Of a stretch of DNA of 38,057 nt, positions 30,393 to 38,057 are shown one piece after another. The DNA lies in NCBI GenBank assembly GCA_951812665.1, contig CATOST010000029.1, forward strand, positions 1-38,057, read 5' to 3'. Position 1 is the stretch's first letter; each line of letters begins with the position of its first letter. This stretch comes from an uncultured Acidobacteriota bacterium. Its GTDB lineage: Bacteria; Acidobacteriota; UBA6911; RPQK01; JAJDTT01. A program made the position numbers and the translations under genes. The notes beneath the pieces are model-generated. The model saw only the letters and a program-made list of their open reading frames with translations. It ran no database searches and was not told where the DNA came from.

Positions 30393-33300
30393 GTGAAGAA
30401 GACCTGCGGTCTGTTGGTCGCATTGCTGCTGTTGCCTGCTGCGTACGCGGAGCGGAAAGCAGATCGGGCGCTGGAGGAGGTGATCCAACAGTTCGGACGA
30501 TCACTCCAATACCAGACCGACAATACCGACTGGAGGGTGCTACGCAACTCTCCGGAAGAGGGTTTCTCTGCCGGCACGGTCAGTTCTACGGGACCTGGCT
30601 TGCTCGTATCCTGTGTGCCAGACGAATTCTATGGGGCGTTCCTGGTGTGGCCGACCAGCGATTCACTTGGCACCGACTACGACGATAGTGACAACCAGCC
30701 GGTCACTCTCAACTGGCGCAACCCCAACCTGACACAGTCGCAGCAATGGCTGCACCTATCACCCTCTGGTGAGGATTTCGATCAGGTCCTAATCGTTAAC
30801 CAACTGGATGGCCGCCCGGTAAGACCGCAGGAAACCGACAACTTTCTGGATCGCCTCACACGCCATGCCGAGCTGAACGCCGCGGTTACCGTGTCGTCGA
30901 GCGGCAATACCAAGCAGGCGACGTTCTCGCTGGACGGAGCCCCGTCGGCCGAAACCGTCAAGGCTTGCGGTCAGGAACAGACCTCGTCCGAAACAACGCT
31001 TTATTTCCCCGACTACGTGGACGGGGCGGGTTGGTCCGTGCAGTTGGTGCTCAGCAACATTGGCATCGCTGACGAGGATGCCACCGTCGTCGTCGAGGTC
31101 TTCGACCAAGCGGGGCAACCAGTCCGGGACCTGTTCGTTTCCTCAGGCACCCTCAAGATTCCATCCCTGGGGCACTGGGTCTTGAGAAGTGGTGGGACCG
31201 GAGAAATTCGGCGGGGTTGGATCCAGGTTCGGAGCGATACGGATTCGGTCAGTGGACTGTTGACCTATAGAAATATCCAGACCGGGATCGAGGTCGGTGT
31301 CGAACCGGTCGAACTGGACAGTCATTTCGCCCTTTTCGTGGAGGAATCGAGCGAAATCGGCACCGGACTGGCGATCTTCAAACCGGATTCTTCTCCGAGG
31401 ATCGAACTCCGAATCCGGGACGAGGCGGGGAAGGATCCTCTGGGTGGGATGTTCGTGTCCTGGCGGAATTTCCACCAACGGGCCGGAACTATTCCGGAAT
31501 GGTTCGATGTGGAGGGAGTCGACACGGAATTCCTGAGGGGCTTTCGAGGTCTCCTGTTCCTGCGGACCGAGGACGGTTCTCCGTTCGCACCCCTCGGCCT
31601 CAGGTTCGGGAAGCGGACGGGTTCGCTCTCGGCGGTCCCGGTGATCAAGGTCTCGGACGGAGGAGGAGAAGGAGGAAGCGGCGGAGAGACTGCCACCCGG
31701 GAGGAGTTCGAATCATCCACGCCATCCGGCTACACCGCTGTCACTCTGAATGACGATGGTCGGATTTGGGGAGTTCCAACAAGGTACACCAATGATTCAG
31801 ACCACGGCACCATGGCGTATATGCTGCTTGGGAAGCTGAAAGGATGCGAATTCGCCAATGCTGAGGCCGACCGGCAAAGCACGGCCTACATCAAGACACA
31901 GTCACTCGGACGCCTGGACAATTTCGAGTCGGAGACCGTGTGCCGGAGGACCAGCAACGAATGGTTGCCGTCCTGGCCCGGGCTTCGAATGACCCATCTG
32001 CTTTTCTTCGACGAAAGCAGTCCCAGCAATACTCGGGAGGCCGTTTACGATTCCGCTACTGGAACCATAGAAATCAGGGATGGCGTGGACCGTAATCAGG
32101 TGGAATTCTCCGAGGGTGAGTCCGCCACCCGAGGAATCCGGGAAAATACTCCACCCGGCATCAACGTGGGTGACCCCGTCTCCGCCGTGGGCGGCGATTC
32201 GCTCACCTACACCATCAGTGGAACCGATTCCGAGAGCTTTGTCATCCTTCCCGAGACAGGGCAGATCCGCACGCGGGATGGCGTCGTTTACGACTACGAG
32301 GTCAAGAATCGATACACCGTCACGGTTGGCGTCGAGGACGACGACGGCAACAGTGACACTATCGACGTCACGATTCTGATCGGGGATCTGGTCCCCTCAT
32401 GTGGGCCGCCATCGAATTTTCGAGTGAATCACAGTGACGGACGTCTGACCCTCAGGTGGAGCCCGCTATCCGACCTGATCGGACACGCGCGAATGCTGGG
32501 ATACGAGACGGAAATACGCCGTGGAAGCAGCGGGGTTTGGGGTGACCGCCGTACGTACCTTGGCCGCAACATCACCGGCATGATTTATGCGGATCTGACC
32601 AACGGAATCGGATACCAGGTCCGCGTCCGTCCCATCAATGCAGAAGGGGACTGCGGGTGGTCGACGCCGGTATCGGGGATTCCCACGGCGGACTATGCTC
32701 CGAAGGATCCCGAAGGTCCCATCGACCGGTTCGGGCCTCAGCCTGTCGGTACTCCCGAACGGAACTTCCGGTTCCTGACGCGGGAGCGTTGCCGGCACAC
32801 CAGCAATGGCCAGACTCTGGGTGCGAACTGCGAGTATGAGGACACCGGGCCAGACACCGGCAGGATTTTCCTCGAGTTCGACGATCCGTCACAGGGCTCT
32901 TGTGAGATCACTTTGGCATTTTCATCCTTAACCGCGGGATCGTTCATCGACGAGTGTTTCGATGCCGGGGTCAACACGAATGTGCCGTTCGACAGGAGCT
33001 TTCGGATGCCGCGCTCGGCGCCTCGGACCGAGGAAGATCTTGAGCCGCCGCCAAACGAAACCGATCCGCAACGGGCGCCGCGAAACCAGGATGAATTCAA
33101 CGCGCTGGTTTACGGCAGAGATGATTTCATCCCTGGATTGTGCTTTGGGAATTGCCTCTTGGGCGACCCGCCGGAACAGGGTGTCGCCCGGACGCTCATG
33201 ATCGACGCTGACGGCGATGTGGGCGAACACTACGGCGACTACACCTACGAAAACACTGGACCCACTCAAGGAGTGCTCACCTTCAAACAGCGCGCTGGTG

Positions 33301-34466
33301 ACACCTGGGTGTTCACCCTCGATTACGAGCCTTCTGGAAATGTCCGCGTTACGACTACCGACCCTAATGGTAACGCCGTCGTCTGGCCGGGGAGCCTCCA
33401 TGCGGATCTGACGCTTGGAGCACAGCCGATATTGCTGCCCATTCCACCGTCCTGGTCGGCTGCTATCGCCATCGAAACGGATGCTGCACCTGAAGACTGG
33501 GAGGATTGGTATCGAGAGCGATTCTCCAGTAGTTGGGAGCGGACACTGTTCGGAGACTCTTATGAGCGACTTTTTAGCGGCGACTCTGAAGGTCTTAAGT
33601 TTCTGAACACGCAAGAGTATGAAAAGTTAGGCCGCAACAGAGCTGTAATAACGATCAATTTTGATTACACGTCTAGCTCTGGAGAGGATTCGGGTCTCTA
33701 TGAATCTCTCGATGATTTCCAAAGAGAAATATTCGGAAGCACATGGGTCTTTGACCTGACATTCACCTCCGACGGGGCCGCCAAATTTACCCTTACGGTC
33801 ACAAAAGAGGGTTTCCTTCCGACGGTCATTGAAGGATTTGTCGATTTTTCCGGCGACAGCATCAATGTCGACGAATTTCCGGAGGAACTATTGCTTCCGG
33901 ACGATCCGCCGCAAGCATCCGGTGAGGACCGGTCGGGGCTCGAGGTCGCAGCAGCCGTCAGCACCCAGAGGATCGGTGAGGACGACGTGCAGACGTTTCT
34001 TGTGAACAACCCCGGGTTGCAGACTGCCGCTTACAGTCCGGGGGATTGGCTGGAGCCCAAGGACGGGAGCAATCAGAGGATGATGATCGTCGGAGCAGGC
34101 CAGGTATCGGCAGCCAGAAGGGGTGAGCCCTCCCCTGTGGCTCCAGTCCAATTCCACCCACAGATCCTCAAATCGCAGGCGACCGTCTCCGCCCACTCTT
34201 CACCCAATTTCGCGGAAGCCGTGGCGTTGTTGGGCCGAAAATCCGGGTCACCAGCGTATTCCAACTCCAATTCGGCAATTGCTCGGCTGTCCGTCGTTTG
34301 TATGCAGGTAGATCACGACATACCGACACGCGGCGCCAGATACTTCTCGGTGCCCAAGACTGCTCAAAATGACGTCCAGGGGTGCCAGAGAAACTGCGTG
34401 TTGGAAGAAACCGAGAATATACAGCTGTGTGTGTGGAAGTGTGAGGCCGGTTCGGAAGGACGTTGA
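30393..34466 (+). CDS. Very large exported beta-domain protein, paralog 2, with cadherin-like and FN3 domains
   Basis: The 1357-residue product is exported (signal KKTCGLLVALLLLPAAYA). Residues 1-430 align with paralog 1 almost end to end; at DNA level 32 bases around ATCGGCACCGGACTGGCGAT are identical, so the pair arose by tandem duplication. Beyond that it differs: ~430-580 unknown; ~583-668 a cadherin-like repeat (LTYTISGTDSESFVILPETG, NRYTVTVGVEDDDGNSDT); ~670-766 fibronectin type III (CGPPSNFRVNHSDGRLTLRW, GYQVRVRPINAEG). Beta modules at ~791-854 and ~933-988 resemble the one in paralog 1 (CEYEDTGPDTG; GDYTYENTGPTQG), and a weaker one lies near 1080-1140. The C-terminus has a Cys cluster (CQRNCVLEETENIQLCVWKC). 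The start is GTG 30393 with GAGGT four bases upstream. An adhesion or surface role is likely but unproven. Confidence 0.77.
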   Translation: MKKTCGLLVALLLLPAAYAERKADRALEEVIQQFGRSLQYQTDNTDWRVLRNSPEEGFSAGTVSSTGPGLLVSCVPDEFYGAFLVWPTSDSLGTDYDDSDNQPVTLNWRNPNLTQSQQWLHLSPSGEDFDQVLIVNQLDGRPVRPQETDNFLDRLTRHAELNAAVTVSSSGNTKQATFSLDGAPSAETVKACGQEQTSSETTLYFPDYVDGAGWSVQLVLSNIGIADEDATVVVEVFDQAGQPVRDLFVSSGTLKIPSLGHWVLRSGGTGEIRRGWIQVRSDTDSVSGLLTYRNIQTGIEVGVEPVELDSHFALFVEESSEIGTGLAIFKPDSSPRIELRIRDEAGKDPLGGMFVSWRNFHQRAGTIPEWFDVEGVDTEFLRGFRGLLFLRTEDGSPFAPLGLRFGKRTGSLSAVPVIKVSDGGGEGGSGGETATREEFESSTPSGYTAVTLNDDGRIWGVPTRYTNDSDHGTMAYMLLGKLKGCEFANAEADRQSTAYIKTQSLGRLDNFESETVCRRTSNEWLPSWPGLRMTHLLFFDESSPSNTREAVYDSATGTIEIRDGVDRNQVEFSEGESATRGIRENTPPGINVGDPVSAVGGDSLTYTISGTDSESFVILPETGQIRTRDGVVYDYEVKNRYTVTVGVEDDDGNSDTIDVTILIGDLVPSCGPPSNFRVNHSDGRLTLRWSPLSDLIGHARMLGYETEIRRGSSGVWGDRRTYLGRNITGMIYADLTNGIGYQVRVRPINAEGDCGWSTPVSGIPTADYAPKDPEGPIDRFGPQPVGTPERNFRFLTRERCRHTSNGQTLGANCEYEDTGPDTGRIFLEFDDPSQGSCEITLAFSSLTAGSFIDECFDAGVNTNVPFDRSFRMPRSAPRTEEDLEPPPNETDPQRAPRNQDEFNALVYGRDDFIPGLCFGNCLLGDPPEQGVARTLMIDADGDVGEHYGDYTYENTGPTQGVLTFKQRAGDTWVFTLDYEPSGNVRVTTTDPNGNAVVWPGSLHADLTLGAQPILLPIPPSWSAAIAIETDAAPEDWEDWYRERFSSSWERTLFGDSYERLFSGDSEGLKFLNTQEYEKLGRNRAVITINFDYTSSSGEDSGLYESLDDFQREIFGSTWVFDLTFTSDGAAKFTLTVTKEGFLPTVIEGFVDFSGDSINVDEFPEELLLPDDPPQASGEDRSGLEVAAAVSTQRIGEDDVQTFLVNNPGLQTAAYSPGDWLEPKDGSNQRMMIVGAGQVSAARRGEPSPVAPVQFHPQILKSQATVSAHSSPNFAEAVALLGRKSGSPAYSNSNSAIARLSVVCMQVDHDIPTRGARYFSVPKTAQNDVQGCQRNCVLEETENIQLCVWKCEAGSEGR

Positions 34467-34615
34467 TAGGAATGTGAACTTCAAGTGGTCTCGAACGACG
34501 AACTCCAGGTCGTCCTTGATCAATCCGTCCTGGCCGTGCGATCCGTGGAAATCAAACAGAATGGCAAGGTCTTGTTGACTTTGAAGCTGACACCACTCTG
34601 CAGGTGAGCTTCGTC

Positions 34616-37600
34616 ATGCGGGAAACAAGACGGAAGACCATCCGAGTCCTGGTGCCGGTGGCCGTTGTCACGGTTCTGGCGGGGCTGATCGCCTACTATG
34701 CGGCGCCTGGTGAAAAGCAGCAGCCGGCCCTGACCGGCGAGGCTGGGGCGACCCGGGCCGCCATGGCCCGAATCGAAGCCGAAAGCCGCGGTGCCGTCCA
34801 GGAACCCCAGATTCAGGCCGCACCCCGAACTGTTGAAGCCCTCCCCGCCGCCGAGGGGTCCGTGGAGGACACGGTTCCCTCACCGCCGGACGGATATTCC
34901 TTCGTTTCCTACCACGGGGAGATGCGCCGGGCGCGAATCGCGGTCGATATCGACACCGGAGACGAGCTCTCGCGTCGAGGTCCGGACTGGCTGGGAGCGG
35001 ACGATTCCATCGCTGCGCTCACCGCTCAGGCGGCTGCCGCCGGGCGGGACTGGTCCTTCGGCTGGATCCGGCTGGCTGAGGACGCGAAACCGAACGACGT
35101 GGTGGGGCCGCTCTCCGACTTCGGCGCCGCAGCCCTCGGTTCCTCGGGCAAACTCTTGCGCGCGCATCTGCCGGGAGACTTGGCCCTATTGCAGGAAATT
35201 TCCGCATTGCCGGGAGTCGACGGGCTGGGAGCCGTCCCGCCAGAGGTGAAGCTTCCGGAGGACTTTGCCCGTGAGGTGTCGGAGGCACCACCTCAGGATC
35301 AGGTTCCCGTGTTCATCACCCTGATGGCGGACGACGCTGACGGCCGGTGGCGGCAAGCACTGGAAGAACTGGGCGTCGTCGTCGGCCGGTTCGACCCCGA
35401 TGTTCGAGCCTATACGGCCAACGTGACCTACGCCGAACTGGAAGCCATCGCGACGGCGGACTACGTGTTGGCGGTCGAGCCGGTCGGGATCGTGCGGCCG
35501 GCTCATGACACGTCCGTTCCCGCCATGGGCGCGGACGCGCTGCGAACGTACGACGGCTCCCCGGGCATCTTTTCGGGGATGGGCGGCGCTTCGGTCCCCA
35601 TCGGCGTCATGGACACGGGGCTCAACATCAATCACCTGGACATCGCCTCGAACCGGGAGAGTATCTGCGGCGTCAACTTCGCGTGGAATAGCGGTTGGTT
35701 TGGGCCTGACGGATCGCTCCGGGAGGCCGAGGACCTGTGGATCGACGAATTCGGCCATGGGACCCACGTCACCGGGACCATTGCCGGCAACGGATATGTC
35801 CAGCCGCGATTCGCCGGCATGGCGCCTGCAGTGAGGCACATCCGCTTCGCCAAGGTGTTGGACAGCTTCGGTTCCGGGTTTGGTGACAGCATCCCTCGGG
35901 GGATGGACTTCCTGGCCGAAGCGACCGGGTGTGCCGAAGAGGGCGGATTCTCTGTCCCTGTCAAGCCCTTGATCGTCAACATGAGTCTGAGCAGATCCTC
36001 CAGGACGTTTGCCGGAAGGGGAACGGGGGAACGTAAACTCGACGCCATTTTGTGGGGACACCGCCAACTCTACGTCGTTTCGCAGTCGAACGAAGGCATC
36101 AGTGGTTTTTCCAACTACGGCACGGCCAATAACTCCCTTTCCGTCGGCGCCGTTCTGGACAGCAGCGACATCGCGTGGTTCAGCAGCCATGGACCCACGG
36201 CGGCCGGGCGCCTGGCGCCTCAGGTCGTGGCCACCGGTGTCCGGATTCACTCGGCCCGCGGCGGCGGGAGCCGGGGCGAATATGTCGCGAACAACGGCAC
36301 CAGCATGGCCTCGCCCACGGTGGCGGGAGTGGCCGCCCTGTTGATGGATGCGGCCCCCGAACACCGGGATCACCCGGCGTTGGCACGGGCCCGGCTGATG
36401 GCCGGCGCGATCCGGCCGGACGTCTGGGTAGACGATGTGGACGCCTTCCCCTCCACCAACACCGGCGGCCCCGGGCCGCTGCAGGCGCAGTACGGACTGG
36501 GCAAGGTCTCAGCGCGTACCAGCGTCCTCAACCGGGATGAGACCGGTGGCTGGATCGGTGGCGGCGCGGTTTCCGAGTTGCAGCAGGGGGAGTACGCCTA
36601 CCGGGACATCGAGGTGCCGGCAGGCGCCAGCCGCCTCGACTTGGTGATGACCTGGGATGAACCGCCGGCGGACACCATCGCCAGCACGGTCTTGAATGAC
36701 TTGGACCTGTGGCTGGATCGGGACGGCGACTGCGGGGAGGAACCGTGCGGTGGGCAGGTCTCCGCTTCCCGCGTGGACAACGTGGAGTGGATCATCCTGA
36801 GGAATCCCCAGCCGGGCACGTATCGGGCGAAGGTGGTGGCACGGCGGGTCTACACGGCACCGCCCCGGGCGGCACTGGCGTGGACGGTGATCCGGGGCGC
36901 ATCCACCCCGAACCTGAGGGTCGCAACCGATCGGACCCTCCTCGTGGGCGAGGGGGAACAGGAGCTGGCCGTGACGGTGACCGCGGACGGTTACGTGGCG
37001 GCCGGGAGCCGGCTGCACCTGGACTGCCGGGATGCCGGAGAGGCTTCCGGATGCGAGCAGATCCGAATCCACTCCATGGAGGTGTCGCGCGAGGATGGAG
37101 TTTCGGTGGATCTGTCGGACGATGTGGATTCGCCAATCTCTCTCGGTTCATCGATCCCCCTTGGAGAGATCGCAGCGGGCGAAACCCAGGAGGTCAGATT
37201 CGTGCTTTCGTCCCCAGGGGAGTCGGATCCGATTCGCCTGTACTTCACGGCCAGCGCCTGGAACGCGAAAGGGGCGTCTGTCTCGGTGGAAGTGGGCTCG
37301 GACGGCACCGGCCAATCCGAGACTGCTCAACGTCCTGCGCACGACGACTTCGCGGCCGCGGCCGTCATCACAGGCGAACCAGGGTCCCACCGGTTGGATC
37401 TGCTGCTGGCGACGCCGGAGCCGGGGGAGCCGTTGTTCACGCCGCGAGACGGGCGGCCCGCCGGTTCGGTCTGGTACCGGTGGACGGCTCCCAATGACGG
37501 CCGATGGACGTTTGCGAGCGAGTACCCAGGGCGTGTCCTGGTATTCGAGGGGGATGGCATTGCCTCACTTCGGCTGGTTTCTCAATTCCCTTCCAGCAAC

Positions 37601-38057
37601 GCTGCATTCGCCGGTGGGAATGGAAAAGAATACCGTATCGCCGTCGTCGCGCGGGGCGCCAATTCGTCCATCGGCCCGTACAAACTGTGGTGGCATACCT
37701 CGGACGACGCCTATTTCCCACCCAACGACGATATCGTGGGCGCAGAGAGGATCGACAATGATCCACCGTCGCAACATCGTATCGACGTCGAAACCGAATC
37801 TACTGTGGAGCCGGGGGAACCCCCCGAAACTGGAGTCCGAACCAAGTGGTGGGTGTGGAACGCTCCCGAGGACGGCTTCTACACTTGGCGTCTCACGGAT
37901 GCCGGAGAAGTGGTTCCGACCTACGCGAAGCTGCGGGTCACCATGTTCACCGGGACCTCCAGCGAAGACCTGCAACTCGTAGCCCAGACCGGGCCGGACA
38001 CGGCGCCCTCCGATTTCGTGGTGGGGGCCGTGGGCGGGCAACGGTATTGGATCGCGG
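34616..38057 (+). CDS. Membrane-anchored subtilisin-like serine protease with PPC-type repeats (partial at right edge)
   Basis: This frame is open from ATG 34616 to the window end (1147 codons so far). One N-terminal helix (IRVLVPVAVVTVLAGLIAYYA) is a signal-anchor or uncleaved signal. Residues ~40-310 are a long pro-region that ends in an inhibitor-like fold (VPVFITLMADDADGRWRQALEELGV-type). The S8 protease domain follows: Asp333 in GVMDTGLN, His381 in GHGTHVTGTIAG, a Ser-Gln-Ser-Asn oxyanion region, and Ser563 in NNGTSMASPTVAG; all three triad residues are present. Beta-sandwich regions follow. Two PPC-like repeats begin near 910 (DDFAAAAVITG, VWYRWTAPNDGRWTF) and 1036 (NDDIVGAERI, KWWVWNAPEDGFYTW). 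It acts outside the cytoplasm; substrates are unknown. The 149 bases before it hold no visible ECF-type motif, so a link with the upstream system is not shown. Confidence 0.9.
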   Translation, partial: MRETRRKTIRVLVPVAVVTVLAGLIAYYAAPGEKQQPALTGEAGATRAAMARIEAESRGAVQEPQIQAAPRTVEALPAAEGSVEDTVPSPPDGYSFVSYHGEMRRARIAVDIDTGDELSRRGPDWLGADDSIAALTAQAAAAGRDWSFGWIRLAEDAKPNDVVGPLSDFGAAALGSSGKLLRAHLPGDLALLQEISALPGVDGLGAVPPEVKLPEDFAREVSEAPPQDQVPVFITLMADDADGRWRQALEELGVVVGRFDPDVRAYTANVTYAELEAIATADYVLAVEPVGIVRPAHDTSVPAMGADALRTYDGSPGIFSGMGGASVPIGVMDTGLNINHLDIASNRESICGVNFAWNSGWFGPDGSLREAEDLWIDEFGHGTHVTGTIAGNGYVQPRFAGMAPAVRHIRFAKVLDSFGSGFGDSIPRGMDFLAEATGCAEEGGFSVPVKPLIVNMSLSRSSRTFAGRGTGERKLDAILWGHRQLYVVSQSNEGISGFSNYGTANNSLSVGAVLDSSDIAWFSSHGPTAAGRLAPQVVATGVRIHSARGGGSRGEYVANNGTSMASPTVAGVAALLMDAAPEHRDHPALARARLMAGAIRPDVWVDDVDAFPSTNTGGPGPLQAQYGLGKVSARTSVLNRDETGGWIGGGAVSELQQGEYAYRDIEVPAGASRLDLVMTWDEPPADTIASTVLNDLDLWLDRDGDCGEEPCGGQVSASRVDNVEWIILRNPQPGTYRAKVVARRVYTAPPRAALAWTVIRGASTPNLRVATDRTLLVGEGEQELAVTVTADGYVAAGSRLHLDCRDAGEASGCEQIRIHSMEVSREDGVSVDLSDDVDSPISLGSSIPLGEIAAGETQEVRFVLSSPGESDPIRLYFTASAWNAKGASVSVEVGSDGTGQSETAQRPAHDDFAAAAVITGEPGSHRLDLLLATPEPGEPLFTPRDGRPAGSVWYRWTAPNDGRWTFASEYPGRVLVFEGDGIASLRLVSQFPSSNAAFAGGNGKEYRIAVVARGANSSIGPYKLWWHTSDDAYFPPNDDIVGAERIDNDPPSQHRIDVETESTVEPGEPPETGVRTKWWVWNAPEDGFYTWRLTDAGEVVPTYAKLRVTMFTGTSSEDLQLVAQTGPDTAPSDFVVGAVGGQRYWIA

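Overview
The window is GC-rich bacterial chromosome, most likely from an Acidobacteriota member. The best clues are a secreted von Willebrand A protein of the type catalogued as the 'VWFA-related Acidobacterial domain', exported proteins carrying a GW...TGLAIF-type beta domain, an animal-type glutaminyl cyclase, and Ser/Thr kinases paired with an ECF sigma factor. No rRNA, tRNA, CRISPR array, phage or insertion sequence was seen. The phylum call is an inference from gene families.

Layout. (1) 0-9.3 kb: a degenerate-kinase/AAA regulator running off the left edge, a family 2 glycosyltransferase, and a minus-strand run EF-G-like GTPase, lgt, rluD-type pseudouridine synthase and secreted VWFA protein. 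These are followed by a plus-strand glutaminyl cyclase and the stump of a formylglycine-generating-enzyme family gene. Five genes here carry six apparent single-base deletions, all in G/C-rich context. (2) 9.3-17 kb: mostly single-copy metabolic genes: an Eis-like acetyltransferase, a fused acyl-AMP ligase/ACP/acyltransferase, a small exported protein, a quinone oxidoreductase, a polysaccharide deacetylase and a DapA/NanA-family aldolase. (3) 17-24.2 kb: a lysR-gltB-gltD unit. The lysR start sits just behind a good sigma70-type promoter that overlaps a perfect 13-bp inverted repeat, and lysR overlaps gltB. (4) 24.3-34.5 kb: an ECF sigma factor, a multi-pass membrane protein ending in GAF, zinc-ribbon and Ser/Thr kinase domains, and two large tandem paralogous exported proteins with the same N-terminal half and different C-terminal modules. 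(5) 34.6 kb to the right edge: a large membrane-anchored subtilase with PPC-like repeats, still open at the edge.

How the parts may work together. Region 4 is the best candidate for an undescribed system. The kinase gene and the first exported-protein gene share GTCCG-N12-CAGACGTCAT-N2-GTA at exact spacing. This has the form of an ECF promoter (GTCC...N16...CGTC). I infer that the sigma factor, controlled by the membrane kinase, drives both the kinase gene and the exported pair. Region 3 looks like a self-regulated ammonium-assimilation operon, with the LysR protein in a GltC-like role. Dispersed intergenic palindromes with covarying stems lie at 5.5-5.6, 7.8 and 10.5 kb.
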